The notes under the pieces: generated by a model
The model's database searches: none
What the model was told of the DNA's origin: nothing
Seen by the model: only the letters and a program-made list of their open reading frames with translations
Program-made: the position numbers and the translations under genes
From: Apodospora peruviana
Lineage: Eukaryota; Ascomycota; Sordariomycetes; Sordariales; Lasiosphaeriaceae
Direction: 5' to 3'
NCBI GenBank assembly: GCA_033439685.1
Contig: JAUEDM010000005.1
Coordinates: forward strand, 3,534,001-3,598,000
Length of the DNA: 64,000 nt
In this document: positions 55,483 through 64,000 of the stretch, piece after piece
Layout: each line of letters opens with the position of its first letter
How positions within the stretch are numbered: position 1 is the first letter of the stretch

Positions 55483-57765
55483 TTACCGCCGGCGCCGTGC
55501 CGTTATCGCGCCGCCGGCCTCCCTCGTCTTCCTGTTGGCGCGGAGCCGCTTGCAATACAAATCCAGAGAACAGTTAGATTGCCGTTGTTCGGCCGCAACA
55601 AAGAACATCGCCGATTCTTCGCTCAACCGCCGTAAGCCGGCAACTCGCCGGATCTCTCGGATGACTTCCAGCCGTAAAGAATACCACTGAACTTCGGCCT
55701 GACGGCCGGCACGCCACCGGCTCCCCCACCGATTATCCAAAGCCGTGATCGAAGGGCTACCCCGCAAGCCGGTAGTCCACTCGCGCCAAAGGTCATTTAC
55801 GGTCTTGACGGCCCGGCTCATGCGGTGTTTCGGCGGCTCCGTAGTCTCCGGCTCCGCAGCCTCCGGCTCTGGGCTTGGCTGGCTGGAGCAGCTTAGCCGG
55901 CTGGAGCTGCTTGAACAGCTTTCTGATGGCGATGCTAGTGCCGGAGCCGGAGCCGGTGCCGATGCTAGTGCTGGTGCCGGTGGTGGTTGCAGCTGGAAAA
56001 CGCTTCCGGCAAGGAGGTCGCGCAAGGAAGACTGATAGGTTAGGGCTAGCCGTGCTTCTGCCGTACGAATCTCGGCCGTTAGGGCCGTTGAAAGCTCCAA
56101 TATTTTGACCTCACTCCGGGCTTCGGCCGTCTTTAGGTAGTCGGTAAGGACCGGCAAAGCCTGCGTCAGAACGGCCAACTGGCTCGGCCGCTCGCCTTCT
56201 TCTATTATTACCGCTACGCGGTGCGCATACGGCCGGTAATCTTTGTGCTGGAATACCGGATGGTTCCACACGGCGGAGTCCGGAAACTGGCGCATCAACG
56301 GCACCGAGTCTTCCAGAATCACCTCTCGGAGGTAGAATAACAAGCTTGTGAAGCCGGCCGCCGCAAGGTCGTGTATTTGCTCCGGGCCGGGGCCGAACTT
56401 ATCTGCCCACTGGCTTAACTCCGGCCAGATCAACGCTAACAGGGAGTCCGGAGGCGGCGTTCGGCTTCGGCGTATCTCAAAGCCCCCCATCTGCGCCGGA
56501 TGGCCAGCCATGGTCCGCATGAACTTCCGGGGTAGTGAATTTAGGTAACAGCCGATCATTTGCTCTTGGTTCCACCGGCCGGCACGGCGAATCTGCGCCT
56601 CGCTTACGCCCTTCAACTCCGCCGTCTTCGCTCCAGAGCTCCGGCCAACGTGGGTCTTCTTGTTCGACCGGATACCGGCGTACGCAAACGCCTTAATAAC
56701 CCAATCCCGCTGGCTATTATACGCTAACGCGGAGGCGGGGCCGGCCTCGGTGCTCTTCAACAGCCGGATGTCGTACCATTGCGCTCGGCTTTTAAAGCAG
56801 GGAAACGGCTCATCGGTAAGGTCCCACCGGTACAGGAGGTAAAAGGCTACCGCGCCAAGAACGCAAATAAGCGGGTCTCGGCTCCGAAGGGCGCCGGCGG
56901 TTTCCAAGCGGCCGTGTTGGTTCTGCTTTCCGGCTCGCGTAGTGGTAATAAGCGGCATACACCGAGTGGGCCCCTCGCCGGCGAATTCGAACGTAAAAAG
57001 GTCCGAGATCTCAAGGCTCCGTCGGTCGCCGCCGCGGGTAAGCATATAATGGCCGAGAAGCATATCGGCCAGAGTCCGGAAGTGGCATTCGGCTGACTGG
57101 CCGGTATGGCCCCATAACTCCTGGGCAACCCGCTTGAGGTCATCCTCCGAATAGCCGTCAAGAACGGTATCTCGGCCCTTGTCGGCGTAGTTGGCTTTCT
57201 GCCGCTCCGTATCCCGGCGTTGGAGAGATTTAATATACTCCCGGGCGTTATCCTCTCGGGGCGAGGGGTGGGTGTTCATGCCGAGGGCTCGTTGCGATCG
57301 GTAAAGGTCGGTAATAGCCGTAACGTAGGTCCGGACCGACCGCCAGGCAAGCCGAGTCTCCGAGAGCGGCACATCGCCGTCAGACTTCCGGCTCCGCGAC
57401 CGTAACGGCCGATTCACAACCTCCTCAACAAGGAAAAGAAGGAGCTTATCCTCCGTTACCGTCTCGCCGTCTTGGTACTGTTTCCGCCGGCAGAACCGCC
57501 GGAATTCTTCCTGCTTCGGCTCGTACGCCGACGACGTGTTCTCCGGCCGCGTCGCTTTAATCATAGTGAGGATGTTCTGCGCGTTGGCCCGGAGCTCGGC
57601 GTTGTTGACGATAGCGCGTTCCGGCCGCGCTGCTGGAATCCTTACTTGCGCTAGCCTCTTTTGGCCGGTTAGGGGTTGTTCCGTGCCGGCCGATCCAGCT
57701 ACCGTGATCGATAGCCTGGCCGGCGCCGGCGTTGAAGCCGGCGCTCGTCGCTTCCGGAGAGCCAT
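55483..57765 (-). CDS. Crypton tyrosine recombinase with C-terminal GCR1_C-like domain, 760 aa
   Basis: Intronless and fully open. Residues about 75-240 are the SAM-like/core-binding part (ENTSSAYEPKQEEFRRFCRR; SVRTYVTAITDLYRSQRALG). The catalytic part has Arg in MLTRGGDRRSLEISDL (about 244-249), a basic beta-hairpin (ITTTRAGKQNQHGR), THVGRS with His 372 and Arg 375 (HxxR), then GRWNQEQMIGCYLNSLP with Trp 398 and the nucleophile candidate Tyr 407. This HxxR..W..Y arrangement is that of the Crypton/Ndc10 group. A linker of Ala/Pro and Ser repeats (about 600-660) precedes VNDLWREWTTGLRGSPSITA and NRWGSRWR, the GCR1_C-type DNA-binding domain. All catalytic residues are present, so it could be active. 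Codon use is extremely GC-rich compared with flanking genes. Confidence 0.88.
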   Translation of the reverse strand: MALRKRRAPASTPAPARLSITVAGSAGTEQPLTGQKRLAQVRIPAARPERAIVNNAELRANAQNILTMIKATRPENTSSAYEPKQEEFRRFCRRKQYQDGETVTEDKLLLFLVEEVVNRPLRSRSRKSDGDVPLSETRLAWRSVRTYVTAITDLYRSQRALGMNTHPSPREDNAREYIKSLQRRDTERQKANYADKGRDTVLDGYSEDDLKRVAQELWGHTGQSAECHFRTLADMLLGHYMLTRGGDRRSLEISDLFTFEFAGEGPTRCMPLITTTRAGKQNQHGRLETAGALRSRDPLICVLGAVAFYLLYRWDLTDEPFPCFKSRAQWYDIRLLKSTEAGPASALAYNSQRDWVIKAFAYAGIRSNKKTHVGRSSGAKTAELKGVSEAQIRRAGRWNQEQMIGCYLNSLPRKFMRTMAGHPAQMGGFEIRRSRTPPPDSLLALIWPELSQWADKFGPGPEQIHDLAAAGFTSLLFYLREVILEDSVPLMRQFPDSAVWNHPVFQHKDYRPYAHRVAVIIEEGERPSQLAVLTQALPVLTDYLKTAEARSEVKILELSTALTAEIRTAEARLALTYQSSLRDLLAGSVFQLQPPPAPALASAPAPAPALASPSESCSSSSSRLSCSSQPSPEPEAAEPETTEPPKHRMSRAVKTVNDLWREWTTGLRGSPSITALDNRWGSRWRAGRQAEVQWYSLRLEVIREIRRVAGLRRLSEESAMFFVAAEQRQSNCSLDLYCKRLRANRKTREAGGAITARRRR

Positions 57766-58065
57766 AGCGTAAAGGAAGCCCGGCCTACGGTACCGGAAAG
57801 AAGAGAAGGTTGGGGACGGAGAGTTGGAGCGGAGCGGGGGGGCGCAGACTCCCTGAAAGGCGCGACTAGCGGTTGCTTACGGCGCCGGCCCCGCTGTAGT
57901 GGTGTGGCCACGGCGCATTAGCGCCCTGTATTATAGTGGAGGCTCCGGGGGCCGCGGCGAATCAGCGGCCGAATCAGCCGGCGACGTAGATATACAGAAA
58001 TAAGCACGGCGGCCACACCAGAACCACCGTAGATATTCGCGGATTTCGCCGGCGGCGAGTTTACA

Positions 58066-58075
58066 GGTTAGGGTT
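58066..58075 (+). repeat. Right direct repeat of the Crypton
   Basis: GGTTAGGGTT, same orientation as the left copy. Either target duplication, recombination core, or a chance telomere-like word. Confidence 0.6.
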
Positions 58076-58190
58076 TAATGCGGGGCTCCGATCAGCGAGC
58101 GGCTGATTTCGGCTCAGCGGCGCCGTGTATACCATCGACAATTGCAACCTCCTGATATGCACTCCCACAAAACAAGCCGGCGGCAATATC

Positions 58191-60228
58191 ATGGACCCCC
58201 TCAGCATTGCGGCAGGCGTCACGAGCCTCATCGGCGTCTGTGCCAAAGTCGGGCTCGCTCTGAACGACGTTCGTGATGGCGCGAACCTCGCCAACGCCAA
58301 GGTGGACGTGCTCCGCCACGAGATCAAGGGCTTCACGCAAGTTCTCGAGCTCACGAAGTCGACGATGGAAGGCGCCGATGTCCAGGTTGCTTTCCAGTCG
58401 ACGGGTCACATCGGAAACCACTGGAGGAGCATAGCGGCCGGCATCAAAGACAGCCGGCAGACCCTTGAGCGACTGCACAGCATTGTCGAGGGGTTTCATA
58501 AAACAGTTAGGGTATTGGATGGCACGAGGAAGCATTTCCGACTCAGGCTGGCTGCCAGCGAGATCACAATCTACCAACAGAAGATCAGGACCTACCGGAA
58601 CACCATGCAAATGTCGATTCAGACTGTTATTTTGTGGAACCAAGTCTCGCATCAAGAATCGACTGACAAAATCCTGCCGGGGCTTGATGACCTGACGGGC
58701 GCGATCCACCGCCTCGCGCTCGACATGAATGCCCAGATTGCAAGTCTCCGGAGTGTGGTCGAATCCGGTCAGTCGCAAGACCAGCTGCAGAGCCTTGGCC
58801 ATATGAAGAAGTGCCTTGAGACGGCAGCCGATGTCATCTCGTCCGCTTCGACAACTCTGGGCTTGTCAGACAGGGCTTCGGTCATAGCACCATCAGACTT
58901 TGACGACATCTTCGGGTCGCGGTCGAACGAAGCGGTGATGCGGTGGATCTATGCGAGCGAGGAGCCGGGCGGAGATCCTCCACCGTCGACAGCGTCAACA
59001 AGTACTAGTATGGACACTCCTAGAAGTTCCAAGCCCAAGCTCGATGACTCAGACTCGGACTTCGGATGGTGAGCTTGAGGTCGAGCTTGTCGAGGCCCAG
59101 TATAGGAAGGGGGTCCAGGAAATGGAAGCCGGCAACACCGAGGCAGCGATACAACACTTCAAAGGCAGCCTGTCTAGGCTGCGCAAAAACCGACATTGCT
59201 TCAAAGACTCGGTCCGCGAGGTGGATCTTCTCACCAATCTGGTGGTGGCATATTATACCTCTGACTCGCCATCTGGCCTGGCTTGAGTCGAAGGAGTTGG
59301 CCATGGAGCAGCTGCGGATTGTATCAAAGTGGGAACCGTCACCCAGTACAACGTTCATATATCTCGAGAAGGGTTACCAGCTAGCGATGAGCCTCTTGCA
59401 GCTGGACGACACTACCCAGGCAGAGGTCTACGCGAAAAAGTGTATCAAGGGGTACAAGAAAATGCGTAACGAGGTCCACAATTCGCACAAAGCAAATTGT
59501 CTCCCTAATTCACTGGAGCTCATGGTGAATATCTGTGAGGCGAATGGTGACGAGGAGGGAGCTCAAGCTTACAGATTGTTATGTCTTGAGACACGCGAGA
59601 CCTTGGTAGATGAGGAGTCAAGTCTGCCTCATCAGCTGAACGAGCCCAACGATCCAGCCACCAACACTGAGTCCAGTGACCCACCAGCACCAGCTTTTCC
59701 GTCAATGGATCACACTGGATTTTCGAGTACGTCCGAGCAACCGGTGACCAGATCTCGAGAAGCGACAGTTCCCTCACCCCGCCCCGGTCTCGCCACGCCA
59801 GAGTCTGGGCAGATCCGAAAGACAGCTGCTGTGAACGTACTGCTACTGCCGGCAGCACGACGCCGTGGCGATTTCATTGCTCGGTAATATCTACTCGTCT
59901 CCTGCTAATTGCGCCACAGAAGAGGAAATGCTAACCACAACTACTTTCCAATCGCAGCTCACTCGGCCCATGGGACGCTGCCCGGTGGGAGCAACATGAT
60001 TATGCTGAGGGAAAGCGTCTCACCACGCGAACCTTTCGGGACAAAACCCCAGTCTTCATCAACCTATGGGATGTTAATATTTTTAGGTGGGACGGCCTGA
60101 ACGTCGATGGTACGAGAAGGCCCGGACCCGCCGCACCTGCGTTGGAGGCGCTCGGGCACGCAGGACGTCGCTATGTTTTATCGTGGGACATCTGCCAGAA
60201 GACCAACGTTCGTCGCTCAATACCGTAA
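58191..60228 (+). pseudogene. STAND-N-terminal / TPR-type protein gene with two frameshifts
   Basis: ATG 58191 (context ATATCATGGAC) opens MDPLSIAAGVTSLIGVCAKV, the N-terminal helical domain found on fungal NLR/STAND proteins; it runs about 290 residues to PKLDDSDSD. A one-base shift near 59063 is needed to enter DGELEVELVEAQYRKGVQEM, followed by TPR-like helices (EAGNTEAAIQHFKGSLSRLR). A second near 59284 leads to ESKELAMEQLRIVSKWEPSP and VYAKKCIKGYKKMRNEVHN. An intact intron (59884-59957, GTAATA..GCTAACC..TCGCAG) then joins DFIAR to SLGPWDAARWEQHDYAEGK, and the frame ends at 60228. Downstream frame and intron are well preserved, so the two indels are either recent or sequence errors. No nucleotide-binding domain lies between the N-terminal and TPR-like parts. 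Confidence 0.65.
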
Positions 60229-61452
60229 CGAAGTATTTGGAAAAGATTGTGAGTGTATTTGACATGGAACTGCCGCGCCCACCGAGTCGACTATTTCCTA
60301 GTACTTTTTCCTCTCTTGCGAAAAAATTCCTTTTTATGACACACCGCGATCCGATCGTGAGCTAATCCTTCGTACGAATAACGTTACCACCTAGGTTGAT
60401 CATCTTTCTGAATTCAAAATACCACTTTCGGATATTCCCGTCGTTATACTCGACAACTGGAATCCCGGCCGCACGTTATTCAATTTCCAATTTTCTCAAC
60501 CCAATTGGTACAAAGCTAGCCTGAACAACACATTCTCGTACTCACCACAAAATTCCGAACCTACGGACCTTCAAGTGCCGGCGGCAAGACCCGCCATCTA
60601 TCCGTCTTCCTTTCGATTTTCTCGTTGACGAAGCCTTGCGGATGGAGCAAACACCACATCATTCAGCGGAGCCAACCGACCAAATGGACCAAAACAACAT
60701 CAATAACAACGATACAGCCGCCGCCTCATGACGCACCATCAACTAGCCACCGGTAATCACCTTCGTAAACCTCTGTCACTTCATTCCCCCTCCGATAAGG
60801 GCGTAATCTCCCAGCCAGTTCTTACGACCGCTCAGAAGCGGGGAGCTCCTCTCAGCAGCCGTTGCAGAACAACCAGCAGCAGCTGGCCTTATTAGGCTTA
60901 GACAACTAGATCACCGGTAGTTACGTTCCGACCGTCGAACCACCGTATCCACAGAATGTGCCAAGCCGACGAGCTTTCATGTCCAGGTGACTCGAGCTCG
61001 ACTGAGGACCGGGGTTTCTTCATCAGCACCTTGATATGTAGGAATGCTGCAGCGGTACAATCAGATGGGTGTTAGGACAAGTGGAGATGAAGAGTCTAGG
61101 GAGACGTGGGTGCTGCTGTCGTCCTAAGGGCCCTCAACGCAGCGGTCCGGGAAATATGTGCCTGTAAGATCATATTTGTTAGATTAGAATAAAACGAATC
61201 TGTAACAAGCAGGGAGATGTAAAGGTGTTCGTTTTGTGGTGACAAGATGCCAACATTAGATATCTAAACATTTCGTACGAAACCCCACCCTTGTATACAT
61301 ATATTCTACGCCAGTTCAATACTTCCAGACCTGACTGCAAGAAACAACCAGATGGTGACTCAATAATATTCATGCTTGAAACGCCCCCAAACAACAACGC
61401 ACACTGACAATCCCCAACCCTTGTTCCGATTCCAGCACTTGGCGCAATCCAA
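60229..61452. other. Gene-poor region with one coding-like patch
   Basis: Plus strand about 60394-60731 is protein-like without an ATG: DHLSEFKIPLSDIPVVILDN, WNPGRTLFNFQFSQPNWYKA, then in another frame PFDFLVDEALRMEQTPHHSA, EPTDQMDQNNINNND and a stop at 60731. An acceptor-like CACCTAG precedes it. No family recognised. The rest shows nothing. Confidence 0.35.
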
Positions 61453-64000
61453 TCAAGCCTCCTGCAAATCCCACAGTGCCCTAAACATACTATCCTCCTT
61501 CTCTAACAAGTTTCCAGGTGAGTCAAACTCCATGACATGCCCATCCTGCAGCACAAGGACCTTGTCAAAGTCCGCAATCGTCTTGAGCCGATGTGCAACA
61601 ACGATGGCGGTCCACTCCTTGAACTGGGTGCGGATCAGCTCGTCGACAAAGGCTTCGGTTTCACGGTCCAGACTATTACACACAAGTCAGTTTCTTTACT
61701 TTTCTCATCAAGGACTAGAACCTTTTGGGCAAACATACCTGCTAGTCGCCTCATCCAACAACAACACCCTACTCCTCCTCAACATGGCCCGCGCCAAACA
61801 GAAAAGCTGCCTCTGGCCCGCGCTCAACCAGTCCGTATTCAGATCCGCATCCAACCCGCCCTTCTTATCCTCAATGACACCCTTAATCTTCGTCCTGTCT
61901 AGCGCCTGCCAAATCTCCTCGTCAGAGCACTTGCCCAGCGGATCGAGGTTATACCGCACCGTTCCAGCGAGAAACATCGGATCCTGCGGCAGCGCGACCA
62001 GTGACTCGCGCAGCGCATTGAGATTCAGCGTCGACGTGTCCGTCCCGTCGATCGTAATCTCGCCGCTCGCCGGCTCATACAGCCGCAGCAGCAGCATGAT
62101 GAGCGTCGATTTCCCGCTGCCGGAGCGGCCGCACACCGCCACCTTCTCCCCGGCGCCAATATCGAGATTGATGTCCGTCAGCACCGTGCGGTCGCCATAA
62201 TTGGCGTGCAGACCAGACACATGAATAGCGCCGTGCGTTGGCCAGTTCGGGTCGGGCATGTCCGGACCGTCCGGCTCTCTGGGCGTGTTGGCCGCAAACT
62301 GGTTGATCCGCGTCACTGCACCAAGACTGGTCTCGAGCTGCGTCCAGGACTGGATCATCATGCTCAGGGTCATGCCGATACCCATGACGCTGGTGAGCGC
62401 GACGCCTAACAGACCGGGATTAATACGGTCCTTGAGCGCGATCGACAAGCCCACCAGCACGACGGCGAGCCCGGCGACGATCAGGTCTAACACCAAGGTC
62501 AGCCAGCGTTGCAGGCAGAAAAGGAGGTAGTAAGGCCGCTGGGAGTCGTCAAGACGCGCGAGGTTCTCGTTTTCTGCCCGCTTGGTCCACCCGTACGCGC
62601 GCAGGGCTGCGAGGCCGTCGAACGAGGAGATGAAGTACGAGTAGAGCGGCGATTTGGCTTCGAGATCGAGGAGACGCATCTGTCGTGATGTGCGGAGGTA
62701 GAATTTCTGTAGTGTGAAGAGAATGAGGATGAGCACCGGGATGGCGATGGCGAGCCAGCCGGATGCCACGCATGTGAGGATGACTTGCCCTACAGCGCCG
62801 ACGACCTCTAGACTACATTGTTAGTAGCTGTTCAGGAGTTATGGATTGTTTTGGATGGGACTTGCGCGCATAGGTCATCATAAATGACATGGGCAACGGC
62901 ATATCGACGAGGGTCATGTCTTGGCTAAACCGGTTGACGATTTCGCCGGTGTCTGTAGCGACGAAGTACGACATCGGTGCACTTTATTGTTAACAGGAGG
63001 TCAGGTTCGCCATCTTCATAGGACGAATAGGGGCCGACTTACTGCATCGCAGCCTTGAGGACCTTCTTGTGTAGCAGTTTCGCAGAATGGGGTACAATGA
63101 TGATCATGAAAGTCCTATGATCAGCACAGTCAGCCACCGTCATGTCTCTGTCGAAGTCTTTAGAAGGTGATTACCAGAACTGAAGTCCCATAAAGAGCAC
63201 ATTTAATCCACCAAACAGGATGTAGATACCAACAAAGTACCCAACTCGCTCATTCGGATGCGTTTCGTTTTCCGATGTCCAGACGTTGAGCCAGAGAGCT
63301 TGTTATCAAACTACGGTTAGCGAAAGCCTTTACCACAGACCTCTGGGATATTCGTGACTTACGCCCTGCGCTTCTGAACCCAATATTGGATATCGTGAAG
63401 AAACAAAAAACGATAAAGTTGAGATTACCCAATGACTTGATGTAGGAGATCATGGCGTCCGCATTCCGCTTCCCTCTTGACGGGCCTTCTGCGGTACGCT
63501 CGCCATCCTTGGGTATCGTCTTCTGGGCCTTTAGCGACACGACTTTGGCAATTATGGCTTCTTTTTCTTTCTCCTCTTCCTGCATCTCTTCGGCCACGAT
63601 ATTCTCGGCGTCCTGTACAGCGGATTTCTCCAGCCCAAGGCCCTGTACGTAACCCCCGTCTGATGAGTTCAGTGTCTCGAAGCTGCCTTTCTCGACAACA
63701 TGTCCATCTTTGTTTAGTACGATAATATGATCGGCGTGCGGAAGGAGTTGTACTAAAGAGTGTCAACACATGTCAGTTCGTATCGTCAACTTGATTCGGA
63801 TGAGTCATGACGTACTATTGTGCGTTGCAAGTACAACCGCTGTGCGATTCCGGCGGAGTAAGCCTTCTGGGCCCAACACGGCGGTGAAGCATTTCGAGTA
63901 GGTGTCCGCGTCCAACCCCTTCAGGATATCATCAAGAATCACAATCGGCTTGCGGTTATAAACAGCACGAGCAAGTGCCTGTGACCGCGTCAGTCAGTCC
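61453..64000 (-). CDS. ABCC (MRP-type) multidrug transporter, C-terminal part, 5' end outside the window
   Basis: Exons seen: complement(join(61453..61672, 61739..62807, 62866..62981, 63043..63114, 63175..63298, 63363..63752, 63816..63978)), about 718 codons. The most upstream exon starts in the signature/Walker B region of NBD1 (ALARAVYNRKPIVILDDILK) and continues AVVLATHNIQLLPHADHIIV (H loop). A linker and TMD2 follow (NFIVFCFFTISNIGF; SYFVATDTGEIVNRFSQDMT, the intracellular coupling region). NBD2 has Walker A GRSGSGKST, signature LSAGQRQL, Walker B VLLLDEATSS joined across the last intron to LDRET, and VVAHRL. All NBD2 catalytic motifs are intact. Intron 62808-62865 is GC-AG (donor GCAAGT, TACTAAC branch). 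Expected in plasma or vacuolar membrane, exporting conjugates or toxic compounds using ATP. Confidence 0.93.

Larger units (their letters stand above)
55337..58075 (-). mobile_element. Crypton-type tyrosine-recombinase DNA transposon
   Basis: A 2.7 kb segment carrying one uninterrupted recombinase gene, bounded by direct repeats GGTTAGGGTT at 55337-55346 and 58066-58075. Composition differs sharply from the neighbours: very GC-rich, with GCCGG/CCGGC words repeated throughout. The size, single YR gene with C-terminal GCR1-like DNA-binding domain, and lack of terminal inverted repeats all fit Cryptons, which move through a circular form and leave short direct repeats. The exact ends are uncertain: GC-rich sequence resembling the element interior (CGATCAGCGAGCGGCTGATT) continues to about 58122. 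Confidence 0.75.

Noticed and set aside
55483..57765. Recombinase as a Starship captain (DUF3435)
   Set aside because: The GCR1_C-like C-terminal domain, small element size and absence of cargo fit a Crypton better; no giant element can be seen in the flanks.

Overview
The window is nuclear DNA of a filamentous ascomycete (Pezizomycotina, most likely a Sordariomycete). The evidence is short introns of about 55-160 nt with GT..CTAAC/CTGAC..AG signals, CA-rich translation starts, and a typical mould gene set: laccase, LysM protein, hybrid histidine kinase, microsomal P450, ABCC transporter and HeLo/STAND-type proteins. No bacterial operons, rRNA, tRNA or CRISPR were seen. Gene models below were built by reading frames across introns by hand; in every spliced model the exon lengths sum to a multiple of three.

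Layout. 0-11 kb: a secreted His/Cys-rich protein, an NmrA-like reductase whose start codon appears to be GTG, two neighbouring decayed zinc-finger genes (one fused to ankyrin repeats) and an FAD amine oxidase. 11-31 kb: a GAF hybrid histidine kinase, a DUF1295 membrane reductase, a decayed gene, a P450, a multi-pass membrane protein and a fungal ULD_2-type protein. 29-45 kb: mostly secreted proteins (a large unknown, an HExxH zincin candidate, an ascomycete laccase, a two-LysM protein), with an F-box-like protein, a tetraspan-like membrane protein and an ankyrin remnant. 45-52 kb is gene-poor: a diverged dispersed repeat whose other copy lies near 20 kb, a triplicated tandem repeat with a poly-G run, and a 2.2 kb decayed gene. 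52-64 kb: a small Cys-rich secreted protein, a truncated HeLo-domain gene, an intact Crypton-type tyrosine-recombinase element flanked by 10-bp telomere-like direct repeats, a STAND-N-terminal/TPR gene with two frameshifts, and the C-terminal half of an ABCC transporter running off the window end.

Two themes stand out. First, at 54.7-60.2 kb a GC-rich, apparently young Crypton sits between two genes of the fungal cell-death/NLR type, one truncated at the element boundary and the other frameshifted. Second, several genes have decayed largely through single nonsense codons of the kind C-to-T changes make (CAA to TAA, CAG to TAG, CGA to TGA), while the Crypton and the housekeeping-like genes show none. 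A RIP-like or deamination process is one explanation, but codon statistics would be needed to show it.
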